Shown: one piece after another, positions 40,523-49,457 of the stretch | Layout of the letters: each line of letters begins with the position of its first letter | Numbering within the stretch: position 1 is the first letter of the stretch | DNA from: CAZYTX01 sp964650485 | Lineage (GTDB): Bacteria > RBG-13-61-14 > DATKZS01 | Length of the DNA stretch: 55,002 nt | NCBI GenBank assembly: GCA_964650485.1 | Contig: CAZYTX010000024.1 | Location: forward strand, 1 to 55,002 | Reading direction: 5' to 3' | Program-made: the position numbers and the translations under genes | The notes under the pieces: model-generated | The model's database searches: none | What the model was told of the DNA's origin: nothing | Seen by the model: only the letters and a program-made list of their open reading frames with translations

Positions 40523-43444
40523 TTACAGCCCCTTCATCACCCTGGTGCACCTCGGGCATATTGCCGGGTGCTCGGGGTCTATGCCGGTCTCCTGCGAGTA
40601 AACCCAGCAGCGCTCGCACTTCTCGCCTTTCGCTCTTTTTATTTCGATAAGTTCCCCTTCAGGGGAATAACCGGATGCTGTTATCGGCTCCTCAGTTTTA
40701 CTTCCTACTATATTCTTATGCTTTAGATCTTGTTGGGGGACCGTTTTTAGCTCAATGTTTGAAACGCGGAACATATGCTTTAATTCTTCTCCTCCAGAAG
40801 CCTTCAGGTAATCCTCCATCTTTTTCAAGAATTTAAACTCTTCATCGTCCTCAGCTTTTTTAATAACCAAATCAGCATCGTTGGGATGTCCTATCATTTT
40901 ATCTTTCTGGGCCATGTCAAGGTATTGGTTCACTACATATTGTATGTTAAATAAAACCCTGAATTTCTCCTCCAGCTCTTCGTCGAGCAAACTATCGTCC
41001 GGCTCCGGGAAGTTTAGGCAATGCACGGACTTTGCCTTGTCATCCCCGGGCAGGTGGTCGTAGACCTCCTCCGCGGTGTAGGCCAGCACCGGGGCCATGA
41101 GCCGCAGCACTGCGTCCAGGGCCAGCCAGATAGCGGTCTGGGCGCTCCTCCTCTGCCCGGACCCCTCGGGCTCGCAGTAGAGCCTGTCCCGGGCCAGGTC
41201 GAAGTAGAGCGCGGACAGGTCCACCGCGCAGAGCTGGTTCAGCCCGTGGTAGATCAGGTGGAACTCGTTGCGCTCGTAAGCATCCAGCGCCCTGCGCTTG
41301 AAGCCCTCGACCCTGGAGAGCATCCATTGGTCCAATGGCAGGAGCTCGCCCACCGGCAGGGCGTGCTTTTCATGGTCGAAGCCCGAGAGGTTCCCGAGCA
41401 TGTAGCGCAGTGTGTTCCTCACCTTGCGGTAGGTCTGGCTGATGCCCGAGAGTATCTGGCGGGAGACCCTGATGTCGTTCCTGAAGTTCTCGGACGCGGT
41501 CCACATCCTGAGAACCTCCGCCCCGAACTCCTCTAACAGCTTTTCCATGGGTATGTAGTTTCCCGAAGATTTCGAGTACTTCTTGCCCTCGGCGTCCACG
41601 GTGTAGCCGTGGGTGAGCACCTGGCGGTAAGGGGCCTGTCCCCTGGTGCCCACCGCGCACAAGAGGCTGGAGTGGAACCAGCCCCGGTGCTGGTCCGAGC
41701 CCTCCAGGTACATGTCGCAGGGCGAGCCCAGGTAGTCCCGGGCCTCGCACACGCATGCGAAGCTCACGCCCGAGTCGAACCACACGTCGAGGATATTGGG
41801 GTCCTTGTCAAAGTCGCGGCCTCCGCAGCCCGGGCAGGTCTTGCCCTCGGGCAGGAGCTCATCCGATGACATGGTGTACCATGCGCTTGCGCCCTGCTCC
41901 TCGAAGATGTCCGCCACGTGCAGGACCACCTCGTGGTCCAGGAGCGCCTCTCCGCAGTCTTTGCACAGGAAGGCGATGATGGGCACGCCCCACACCCTCT
42001 GCCTTGAAAGGCACCAGTCCGGCCGGTTCTCCACCATGCCGAAGATGCGCTCCTCACCCCATGCCGGGTCCCACTTCGTTTTCCTGATCTCCTGGAGCGC
42101 CTTTTCACGCAGCCCGTTCATTTCCATGCTGAGGAACCACTGGGGCGTGGCCCTGCTTATGACCGGCTCCTTGCGGGTTGAGCCGTCCGGCTTCTCGTGG
42201 GGCCTCCAGCAATAGGGGTAGTCGTGCTCGAGCTCGCCGGCGTGCATGAGGCGGCCGAGCTCGCGGAGCTTTTCCACCACCTTTTCGTTTGCGTCGAACA
42301 CGAACTCGCCTGCGAAGAACTCGACCTCCTCGCTGAACCTGCCGGCCTCGTCCACCGGCGAGTAGATAGGCATGCCGTACTTCAGCCCGGTCTCGTAGTC
42401 CTCCCTGCCGTGGCCCGGAGCGGTGTGCACGCACCCGGTGCCGGCCTCCAAAGTCACGTAGTCCGCAAGCACCACCACCGAGTCGCGGCCGTATAACGGA
42501 TGCCCGGTGACCTGTCCCTCGAGCTCCGCTCCGGTAAACCTCTCAACCACCTTCGCCCCTTCCATGCCAGTCGCGGCAAAGGTGTGGTTTGCAAGTCCCT
42601 CGGCCATTACGTACACCGATCCCTGCCAGGCCGCGGCCACGTAGTCGAACTCCGGGTGCACGGCTATGGCAAGGTTTCCGGGAATGGTCCAGGGCGTGGT
42701 GGTCCAGATGACGAAGTATACAGGGCCGTGCTCGGATGCTATCTTTTGAAGCCTGCCCCTTGACTCCCCCTCCCCGCTCTTGTCCGCCAGCCAGGGGAAA
42801 CGCACGTAGATGCTGGGCGAGGTCTCGCTCTGGTACTCGAGCTCTGCCTCGGCCAGCGCGGTCTTGTGGAAGGGGCACCACCACACCGGCCGGTCAGCGC
42901 GGTAGACCGAGCCGGCCGCTACGAACTTTGCGAACTCCCGGGCTATGTTGGCCTCGTATGCGAAGTCCATGGTCACGTAAGGGTTGTCCCACTCGCCCAG
43001 GACCAGCATGCGCTTGAACTCCTCCCTCTGCACCCTTATGAACCTGTCCGCGTACTCGCGGCACAGCCTCCTCTTCTCCTCGGGGGGCGTGGTCTCTTTT
43101 TTCTCTCCCAGCATAACGTCCACCTGGTGCTCGATGGGCAGGCCGTGGCAGTCCCACCCGGGCACGTAGGGGGCCTTGTGCCCGGACATGGCCCTGCTCT
43201 TCACTATCATATCTTTAAGTATTTTGTTCATGGCCGTGCCCAGGTGTATGCTGCCGTTGGCGTAAGGGGGCCCGTCGTGCAGCACCCACTTGGGGTCGCG
43301 CTCGTGTGCCTGGAGCACCGCCTGGTACACATTCTCCCGCTGCCATCTCTCCACCATCCCGGGCTCGTTCTCGTGGAGCTTTGCCTTCATGGGGAAATCG
43401 GTCTTGGGAAGGTTCAAAGTGTCCTTGTAATCCATCTTGCTCAT
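40523..43444 (-). CDS. ileS: Isoleucyl-tRNA synthetase
   Basis: This class I synthetase charges tRNA-Ile and edits Val. It has PPYANGSIHLGTAMNKIL (HIGH-type motif), the editing-domain segment TTTPWTIPGNLAIAVHPEFD, KKYSKSSGN (KMSKS-type, with Tyr) and a C-terminal zinc finger (CERCWVYSQETG...CPRCTRV). At 973 residues it is slightly longer than most bacterial enzymes. DNA encoding about residues 815-930 is far lower in GC than the rest of the gene, though it stays in frame. A strong promoter and a leader of about 150 nt precede it. Confidence 0.96.
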   Translation of the reverse strand: MSKMDYKDTLNLPKTDFPMKAKLHENEPGMVERWQRENVYQAVLQAHERDPKWVLHDGPPYANGSIHLGTAMNKILKDMIVKSRAMSGHKAPYVPGWDCHGLPIEHQVDVMLGEKKETTPPEEKRRLCREYADRFIRVQREEFKRMLVLGEWDNPYVTMDFAYEANIAREFAKFVAAGSVYRADRPVWWCPFHKTALAEAELEYQSETSPSIYVRFPWLADKSGEGESRGRLQKIASEHGPVYFVIWTTTPWTIPGNLAIAVHPEFDYVAAAWQGSVYVMAEGLANHTFAATGMEGAKVVERFTGAELEGQVTGHPLYGRDSVVVLADYVTLEAGTGCVHTAPGHGREDYETGLKYGMPIYSPVDEAGRFSEEVEFFAGEFVFDANEKVVEKLRELGRLMHAGELEHDYPYCWRPHEKPDGSTRKEPVISRATPQWFLSMEMNGLREKALQEIRKTKWDPAWGEERIFGMVENRPDWCLSRQRVWGVPIIAFLCKDCGEALLDHEVVLHVADIFEEQGASAWYTMSSDELLPEGKTCPGCGGRDFDKDPNILDVWFDSGVSFACVCEARDYLGSPCDMYLEGSDQHRGWFHSSLLCAVGTRGQAPYRQVLTHGYTVDAEGKKYSKSSGNYIPMEKLLEEFGAEVLRMWTASENFRNDIRVSRQILSGISQTYRKVRNTLRYMLGNLSGFDHEKHALPVGELLPLDQWMLSRVEGFKRRALDAYERNEFHLIYHGLNQLCAVDLSALYFDLARDRLYCEPEGSGQRRSAQTAIWLALDAVLRLMAPVLAYTAEEVYDHLPGDDKAKSVHCLNFPEPDDSLLDEELEEKFRVLFNIQYVVNQYLDMAQKDKMIGHPNDADLVIKKAEDDEEFKFLKKMEDYLKASGGEELKHMFRVSNIELKTVPQQDLKHKNIVGSKTEEPITASGYSPEGELIEIKRAKGEKCERCWVYSQETGIDPEHPAICPRCTRVMKGL

Positions 43445-43545
43445 TTTTTTCCTCTGTTTCTATGTCGCGAAAAGGGTTATAAAGACTGGAAGGCGAGGAT
43501 GCGGCCTTCGACCCGCGTTGCTTCACGGTCCTGTTCGAATGGTGT

Positions 43546-43567
43546 GCGGGCGGAAACTCCCGCCCGC
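43546..43567 (-). promoter_or_regulatory. Hairpin in the ileS leader
   Basis: GCGGGCGG (43546-43553) and CCGCCCGC (43560-43567) form a perfect 8-bp stem with a 6-nt loop in the predicted ileS 5' leader, about 40 nt after the transcription start. No T-run follows, so it is not a plain terminator; leader control is possible. Confidence 0.45.
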
Positions 43568-43606
43568 CGGGGCGCCTCCATGTGGTGCATATCTCATACT
43601 TTGGCT

Positions 43607-43635
43607 ATTGTATACAGGCAATGCCCGGGTGTCAA
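43607..43635 (-). promoter_or_regulatory. Strong sigma70 promoter of ileS
   Basis: Reverse strand: TTGACA (43635-43630), exactly 17 bp, then TACAAT (43612-43607). This is the closest match to consensus in the window. Confidence 0.68.
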
Positions 43636-43761
43636 CGAGGTTTTTTCACCCGGGATTATTTTGCGATAGAAAACGCTTGCCCGGAGAAAGGCTCTATGAT
43701 AGCTTTAGACTATGACTGACTGCCCGCAGCGATTGATCGCGGGCCGGGCAGGGAGGATAAA

Positions 43762-45132
43762 ATGGATCGCGTACCCCCGCACCAGATCGAGGCCGAGCAG
43801 GCGGTGCTCTCCGCGGTGCTCCTTGAGAACGACGCCCTGGTGACGGCCATGGAGATACTGGAGCCCGACGACTTTTACCTGGACTCGCACCGGGTGCTCT
43901 TCACGGCCATGCAGGAGATGTTCGAGAGGGGGACCCCGGTTGACCTGGTCACCCTGATTGACCACCTCCAGGCCACGGCCCGGCTGGAGCCGGTGGGAGG
44001 CCCGGCCGCGGTGTCGGTGCTCGCCGGAAGGGTGTCCACCGCTGCCAACGTGGGCTACTGGGCCGGCATAGTAAAGGACAAGTCGCTGCTTAGGAGGATC
44101 ATAACCGAGTCCACGGCCCTGGTCACCGAGGCCTATGGCGAGCCCGAGGACGTGGAGTCTTTCCTTGACAGGGCGGAGAACAAGGTCCTGGAGATAGCCA
44201 CCCGGCAGACCACCACCACCTACCAGCCCATAAAGCAGGTGGTCTATGAAAGCTTCAAGATCATTGACGAGCTGGACAAGCGCAGGGGCAGTCTCACCGG
44301 CGTGCCCTCGGGCTTTTCCGACCTGGACGAGCTGACCTCCGGGTTCCAGAAGAGCGAGCTCATACTTCTCGCGGGAAGGCCCTCCACCGGCAAGACCGCG
44401 CTGGCCCTCAACTTCATGCGCCACGCCGCGGTGAACGCGGACAAGAACGTGGCCTTCTTCTCCCTGGAGATGGCCGCGAACCAGCTAGTCATACGGATGA
44501 TATGCTCGGAGTCGGACATCAGCACTGACAGGCTCAAGCTCGGCAACTTCAAGAAGGACCAGTACCGCAAGCTCACCAACGCGGCCAACACCATCTCCCA
44601 GGCCGACATCTTTATCGAGGACAGCGCAAGCCTTTCCGTGCTGGAGCTGAAAGCCAAGGCCAGGAGGATCATGTCGGAGAGCGGCCTTGACATGGTGATA
44701 GTGGACTACCTCCAGCTCCTGGGCGGCACCGGCAGCAAGCGCAGCCGCGACTCGCGCGAGCAGGAGATCTCGGAGATTTCCAGGGGCCTGAAGGCCATGG
44801 CAAAGGAGCTGGACATACCGGTGCTGGCTCTCAGCCAGTTGAACCGGGCCCCGGAGACCAGGGAGGGCGGAGACCCGAGGCTGTCCGACCTGAGAGAGTC
44901 GGGCGCGCTGGAGCAGGACGCGGACGTGGTCATGCTGCTTCACAGGCCGGGCCTGAAAAAGAAGAAGGATGAGGGCAAGCAGGCCGAGGACACCCATACC
45001 ATACTGAAGATCGAAAAGCAGAGGAACGGGCCCACCGGCCGGGTGGACCTCACATTCTTAAAGGAGTACACCAGGTTCGAGCCCTACCAGGGGCGGTACG
45101 ACGAGTCCTTTGCACCGGAAGTGTCCACGTAA
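43762..45132 (+). CDS. dnaB: Replicative DNA helicase DnaB
   Basis: A 456-residue hexameric helicase of the replication fork. It has the N-terminal domain (PPHQIEAEQAVLSAVLLEND), the RecA-like domain with Walker A AGRPSTGKTALALN (about residue 208), SLEMAANQLVIRM, VIVDYLQLLGG (Walker B) and ALSQLNRAPETREGGDPRLS. No intein is present. GGGAGG five bases upstream marks the start. It is followed after 67 bp by tolB. Confidence 0.97.
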   Translation: MDRVPPHQIEAEQAVLSAVLLENDALVTAMEILEPDDFYLDSHRVLFTAMQEMFERGTPVDLVTLIDHLQATARLEPVGGPAAVSVLAGRVSTAANVGYWAGIVKDKSLLRRIITESTALVTEAYGEPEDVESFLDRAENKVLEIATRQTTTTYQPIKQVVYESFKIIDELDKRRGSLTGVPSGFSDLDELTSGFQKSELILLAGRPSTGKTALALNFMRHAAVNADKNVAFFSLEMAANQLVIRMICSESDISTDRLKLGNFKKDQYRKLTNAANTISQADIFIEDSASLSVLELKAKARRIMSESGLDMVIVDYLQLLGGTGSKRSRDSREQEISEISRGLKAMAKELDIPVLALSQLNRAPETREGGDPRLSDLRESGALEQDADVVMLLHRPGLKKKKDEGKQAEDTHTILKIEKQRNGPTGRVDLTFLKEYTRFEPYQGRYDESFAPEVST

Positions 45133-45199
45133 TGGAGGTCACCGGAACGGGAGCGCCTGGCCGGGTGTCTGATACTGGCGGGAGACCGTGCCGGACTAA

Positions 45200-46597
45200 A
45201 TGGCGATGATTGAGATTCGAGGCGGAAAGAGGAAAGCTCTTTGTTGTTTATGGCTCAGCATCCTGGCGCTGATGCTTGGTTTTATTTGTCCGGCCGGGGC
45301 CGCGGAAGCGGAGGAGTACGAGTTCATAGTGATAAAGAAGGCCCGCCAGCGGGTGCGTGTGGCTGTTCCCGGTTTCCGTGAGGTGGCCGATTATCCCCCT
45401 GAGGCTGATGTGCTTGAGAGGACCACCAGAAAGATGCGCGACACGGTGGAGCTTGTTGGCCTTTTCACTCTCATCCAGGATGAGGCTTATCCCCGGCCGG
45501 TGGTGGAGAGCGAGGGCGAGAACTTCGGGGCATGGAGGCTCATAAACGCGGGCCTGTTGATCCGGGGCGAGGCGGCCCTTCTGGAGGAAGACCGCTACCA
45601 GTTGGAGCTCCGCTGCTTTGACGTGCGACAAAGGGAGATGGTGCTGGGCAAGAGGTACACCGGCAAAGGAGACCTCATGAACCGGATGGTGCTCCGCTTC
45701 GTGGACGAGCTCATAGGGTGGCTCACCGCAAGGAAAGGGACCCTTGACGCCAGGATAGCCTACGTGAGCGACATCTCCGGCAGGAACGAGATACACGTCA
45801 TGGACACCGACGGCATGCACGACTACGCCATGACCGGCAACCGCACCCTCAACCTCTCACCATGCTTCTCGCCCAACGGCCGCTACCTGGTCTACACCGG
45901 GTACCGCGCACGGAACCCGGACCTTTACATCGCCGACATCAAGGAGAACAAGGTGTGGAAGTTCATGAGCGGCGAGGGGCTGAACATATCCCCCGAGTTC
46001 AGCCCCGACGGGAGCATGATAGCATTCGCCAGCCAGAGGGGCGGCTTCAACCTGGACATATACGTGTTGAACGCCAGGACCAGGAAAACCACCAGGGTCA
46101 CCTACGCTTCATCCGAAGAGCTCTCACCCACATGGTCGCCGGACTCGAAGATGCTGGCCTTCGTGTCCAACCGCACCGGGACCCCGCAGATTTACCTCCT
46201 GGACGTCTCCAGGGGGGCCGAGAGCCGGAAGAACCGTGCAGCCAGGCTCACATACGAAGGAGATTACAACGCCTCCCCGTCGTGGTCCCCGGACGGAAGG
46301 TGGATAGCATACACCGGAAGGGTGGGCGGACAGTTCGACCTGTTCCTCATTGACATGGGAGGATCGGAAAAGCCCATAAAGAGGCTCACCGCAACACCGG
46401 CCAACGAGGAGACCCCGGCCTGGTCACCGGACTCCCTTTTTCTCACCTACTCTTCCAATAAGCACGGCACCTATGATATATATCTTATGAGCGTTTACGG
46501 CGGAAAGCCCAAAAGGATAACCCGCACCAGTGCCAAGGAGCGCATGCCCACCTGGTCAAAGAGGGTGGAGCCTGAAAAAGGAGGACAGATAAAATGA
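45200..46597 (+). CDS. tolB: Tol-Pal system beta-propeller protein TolB
   Basis: Periplasmic partner of Pal in outer-membrane constriction. The 465 residues include a signal peptide (ALCCLWLSILALMLGFICPAGA), the N-terminal alpha/beta domain and a C-terminal propeller with repeated units such as LSPCFSPNGRYLVYTG, ISPEFSPDGSMIAFAS, LSPTWSPDSKMLAFVS, ASPSWSPDGRWIAYTG and ETPAWSPDSLFLTYSS. It overlaps pal by 4 bp. TolQ, TolR and TolA are not in the window. Confidence 0.95.
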   Translation: MAMIEIRGGKRKALCCLWLSILALMLGFICPAGAAEAEEYEFIVIKKARQRVRVAVPGFREVADYPPEADVLERTTRKMRDTVELVGLFTLIQDEAYPRPVVESEGENFGAWRLINAGLLIRGEAALLEEDRYQLELRCFDVRQREMVLGKRYTGKGDLMNRMVLRFVDELIGWLTARKGTLDARIAYVSDISGRNEIHVMDTDGMHDYAMTGNRTLNLSPCFSPNGRYLVYTGYRARNPDLYIADIKENKVWKFMSGEGLNISPEFSPDGSMIAFASQRGGFNLDIYVLNARTRKTTRVTYASSEELSPTWSPDSKMLAFVSNRTGTPQIYLLDVSRGAESRKNRAARLTYEGDYNASPSWSPDGRWIAYTGRVGGQFDLFLIDMGGSEKPIKRLTATPANEETPAWSPDSLFLTYSSNKHGTYDIYLMSVYGGKPKRITRTSAKERMPTWSKRVEPEKGGQIK

Positions 46598-47337
46598 AAA
46601 AGTGTCAAGTCTGCTGGCCGGTGGTTACAGGAATACTTGTGCTGGGACTCCTGGCCGGATGCGGCAGGGAGGCCAAGGAGCGCATCGAGGATGCCAAGCA
46701 GGCGGTGGAACAGGCGCGAAAAGCCGAGGCCCCCGAGTACGCCTCCGACGAGTTCCGCTCCGCGGAGGAGAGCCTGCTCCTGGCCCAGAAGCAATACGAT
46801 GACAGGAGCTTTGAAGAGGCCGAGGTCTCCGCGGGCATAGCCGAGACCAGGGCAGTGGAGGCCAGGGAAAAGGCCATGGCCCAGAAGGCGAAAGCGGAGA
46901 TAGAAGAGGAAAAGGAAGAGGTGAAAGAAGAGCTTGCATACAACGTGTCCAGCCTCTTCGGCGAGACCCAGATACGCGAGCCCTCGGAAGAGGAGCAGGC
47001 AAGGGTGGCCCTGCACGACGTGCATTTTTCCTTCGACTCCTCGGAGGTCTCCAAGGCGGCCAGGGGCGTGCTGGCGCTCAACGCCGAGTGGATGAAGGAG
47101 CATCCGTCAATAAAGGTCGAGATCGAGGGACACTGCGACGAGCGCGGAACAGAGGAGTACAACCTGGCCCTGGGGGCCCGCCGGGCCAAGAAGGTATACG
47201 ACTACATGTTATCTCTCGGGGTCAGCGCCTCCAGAATGCGCACCATAAGCTACGGCGAGTCCGTGCCCCTGGACCCCGCGCACAACGAGACGGCATGGGC
47301 GAAGAACAGGAGGGCCCACTTCGCGGTGATGGAGTAG
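46594..47337 (+). CDS. pal: Peptidoglycan-associated lipoprotein Pal with long coiled linker
   Basis: The 247-residue lipoprotein has lipobox LLAGC and a C-terminal OmpA-like peptidoglycan-binding domain: VHFSFDSSEVSKAARGVLAL, EGHCDERGTEEYNLALGARR, ISYGESVPLDP. Between them lies about 100 residues of charged helix (AKERIEDAKQAVEQARKAEA...EIEEEKEEVKEE), longer than in E. coli Pal (173 residues) and probably a coiled coil that spans more of the periplasm. AGGAGG and the ATGA overlap with tolB support the start. It is convergent with the Hsp70-like gene. Confidence 0.93.
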   Translation: MKKCQVCWPVVTGILVLGLLAGCGREAKERIEDAKQAVEQARKAEAPEYASDEFRSAEESLLLAQKQYDDRSFEEAEVSAGIAETRAVEAREKAMAQKAKAEIEEEKEEVKEELAYNVSSLFGETQIREPSEEEQARVALHDVHFSFDSSEVSKAARGVLALNAEWMKEHPSIKVEIEGHCDERGTEEYNLALGARRAKKVYDYMLSLGVSASRMRTISYGESVPLDPAHNETAWAKNRRAHFAVME

Positions 47338-47355
47338 CCCGCTTCGAAAAGAACT

Positions 47356-47423
47356 GTATCACGCAGAGGCGCAGAGAACGCAAAGAATTAAAATTTTAGC
47401 GCCTTTGCGTCTTTGCGTGATAC
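47356..47423. repeat. CACAAAG/CGCAAAG-family inverted repeat, copy B
   Basis: GTATCACGCA (47356-47365) pairs perfectly with TGCGTGATAC (47414-47423). Inner parts (GAGGCGCAGAG against CTTTGCGTCTT) pair with mostly G-U-type mismatches. It lies between the convergent pal and Hsp70-like genes and may end transcription from both sides. Confidence 0.65.
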
Positions 47424-47435
47424 TAATTGATGAAT

Positions 47436-49130
47436 TCACACCCCGGCCCCTGCGTCCTCCGTCTGCACAGTCTGCCCGCTCTCCGGCTTCGAGCCCTTGG
47501 AGACCTTTTTCACCTTGAAGGACGCGCCTTTCGAGACCCGGTAGGCAATGCCCACCCTTTTATCCGCTCCCTGCGGGCCGGGCACCGCTTTTATTGTCAG
47601 CTCGGCCGCGGGCATGTCCTCACACCCCTGCTGGAATATCTTCACCTTGATCCTGTCACCGTTACCTCCAATTGCGATCCTCCCCTTTAGGTACGCGCCC
47701 CCGTTGGCCTTTGGCGCCATGTCCTCGGAAGAGACCGCGTCCGAGTCCGCAAGTATCTTTATGCACGGCTCCGGGCCCTGCATTTCCCGGTCTTCCACCG
47801 CTGCCGGGTTCCACTCCGAGCCCGCGGTCCCTTGCCCGCTTACTGCCTCGCATGCAGGCCGCTTCTCACCACCGTCCACAAACGGCCCGTTCATCATGGC
47901 CTCTGTGTACATGGCCACCAGGTCCACGTCCCCGGAGAGGTCTTCCTCCTCCTCGGGCCTGGCCGGCTTTGGCAGCTCCATGTGCACCTTTTCGCCCGCG
48001 GCCGCTCCGGCCAGAACCGCGGCGCCCTTGGCCACCGCCTCCTCCGGGTTTATGGAGCAGTCCGGAGGCCGTCCAATGGCCTGCTCCAGCCTCTCGCGCA
48101 CCAGTGGCACCCGGGTCATGCCCCCCACCAGTAACACGTTATCCAGTTCATCCATGCATACGCCGGACTCGGACACCGCCTGCTTGAAGCTCTCCACCGT
48201 CCTCTCCACCAGGGGGGATGCCATGGACTCGAAATCCTCACGGCTTATCACCGAGTCCACGTCGGCGTTCTGGTCAACGTCAGGGAAGGGCGCGGGCACC
48301 CGGACCCTTGCCGAGTCCTTCTCGCTTAGCTCGATCTTCGCCTGCTCCGCTGCCATCTTCACCCTGAGGTGCGCTATCTTGTCGTTGTAGACGCTTATCT
48401 TGTGGCTGCGCTTGAACTCCTTTTCAACCCGGTCAACCAGCATGTTGTCGAAGTCCTCGCCGCCCAGCCATGCGGCCCCTTTGCGGGAGAGCAGCTTGTA
48501 GGTCCCCTTCTCAATCCGCAGCACGGACACGTCAAAGGTGCCCCCGCCCAGGTCGAACACCGCAATGGTCTGCCCAGCGTTCTTGTGGTACCCCCATGAT
48601 ACGGCCGCGGCAGTGGGCTCATGCACGAAGCGCACCAATTCAAGGCCGGCCTTTTCCGCGGCCCTACTGGTGGCCTCGCGCTGGGACCGGTTGAAAGTGC
48701 CGGGAACGCTTATGACCGCGCGTTTCAACTTTTGCGAAAGGGTGTTCTCGGCCTGCCTTTTCACGCACTTGAGGATGAGCGCAGCCACGCACCCGGGACT
48801 GAACTCCCTGCCGCGGGAGCTCAGCAGCACCCGGCCGTCCCCGGAGCGCTCGACCCGGTACGAAAGCCTGGAGCGGGCCTCCTGAACGTTCGGGTCATCG
48901 AACCGCCGGCCTATCAGCCGCTTTGTGGCGTATATGGTGTTGTATGGGTCGGTCACCAGCTCGGACCGGGCCGGGTCCCCCACCAGCATCCTGCCGCTTT
49001 CCAACAGGTGCACGCAGCTCGGTATCACCGGGCTGCCGTGCGGTCCGGGAATCATGACCGGCCGGCCGTCTTGGACCACCGCGGCGCTGGTGGTCGAGGT
49101 CCCGAGATCAATGCCTACGTACTTTTCCAT
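47436..49130 (-). CDS. Divergent Hsp70/DnaK-like protein with shortened substrate domain
   Basis: Residues 1 to about 375 form a complete Hsp70 ATPase: GIDLGTSTTSAAVVQDGRP, VISVPGTFNRSQREATSRAA, VRFVHEPTAAAVSWGY, FDLGGGTFDVSVLRIE, VLLVGGMTRVPLVRERLE. A low-complexity acidic linker follows. The last 100 residues (KVKIFQQGCEDMPAAELTIK...GVAYRV-like strands) look like a reduced beta-type substrate domain; the helical lid is missing, as is the EEVD-type tail. At 564 residues it is about 70 shorter than DnaK. No dnaJ or grpE lies nearby, so it is a specialised paralogue rather than the main DnaK. AAGGAGAG precedes the start. Confidence 0.86.
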   Translation of the reverse strand: MEKYVGIDLGTSTTSAAVVQDGRPVMIPGPHGSPVIPSCVHLLESGRMLVGDPARSELVTDPYNTIYATKRLIGRRFDDPNVQEARSRLSYRVERSGDGRVLLSSRGREFSPGCVAALILKCVKRQAENTLSQKLKRAVISVPGTFNRSQREATSRAAEKAGLELVRFVHEPTAAAVSWGYHKNAGQTIAVFDLGGGTFDVSVLRIEKGTYKLLSRKGAAWLGGEDFDNMLVDRVEKEFKRSHKISVYNDKIAHLRVKMAAEQAKIELSEKDSARVRVPAPFPDVDQNADVDSVISREDFESMASPLVERTVESFKQAVSESGVCMDELDNVLLVGGMTRVPLVRERLEQAIGRPPDCSINPEEAVAKGAAVLAGAAAGEKVHMELPKPARPEEEEDLSGDVDLVAMYTEAMMNGPFVDGGEKRPACEAVSGQGTAGSEWNPAAVEDREMQGPEPCIKILADSDAVSSEDMAPKANGGAYLKGRIAIGGNGDRIKVKIFQQGCEDMPAAELTIKAVPGPQGADKRVGIAYRVSKGASFKVKKVSKGSKPESGQTVQTEDAGAGV

Positions 49131-49457
49131 GCTTTATCTCTCCTTTTTAAGTGCCACCCAGGCACTCTCCGGGCTTTATTAAAAGCAAATACCGTGCCCG
49201 CGGACAGGGAAAGACAAAAGATGCTTAAATTCCTGATTTATTTGAAGCTTAAGACAGGAGGCAAGAAACTTTGAGAGTCACGTTCTCAAAATATGGAGAG
49301 ACGAATTCTCTAAAGTAAGAAGGTCGCACAGAGACACAGAGCACAAAGAGATTTTTTAATTCCTCCTCCCACCCCTGTGTCCTCTGCGCCTCTGTGCGAA
49401 TATTTTATTCCGTATCAGGGCTGCCCATACTGATGCCTTCCTGTTTACGTGCCCGGG
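49131..49457. other. Intergenic region between the Hsp70-like and unknown secreted protein genes
   Basis: A 327-bp gap. It contains the inverted repeat at 49324-49399, just past the end of the secreted-protein gene, and AT-rich sequence upstream of the Hsp70-like gene. No convincing promoter or small gene was found. Confidence 0.5.
49324..49399. repeat. CACAGAG-family inverted repeat, copy C
   Basis: TCGCACAGA (49324-49332) pairs perfectly with TCTGTGCGA (49391-49399); the inner GACACAG pairs with CTGTGTC (49375-49381). It lies 59 bp beyond a minus-strand stop codon. Confidence 0.62.

Larger units (their letters stand above)
43445..43761. other. Divergent ileS/dnaB control region without genes
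   Basis: A 317-bp gap. It holds the ileS promoter (43607-43635), a GC-rich hairpin in the ileS leader (43546-43567) and, next to dnaB, GGGAGG five bases before the start codon. No clear dnaB promoter or small gene was found. A T-box leader was looked for and not seen. Confidence 0.6.

Noticed and set aside
43445..43600. T-box riboswitch in the ileS leader
   Set aside because: No T-box core sequence or specifier-loop layout was seen; only a GC hairpin is present.
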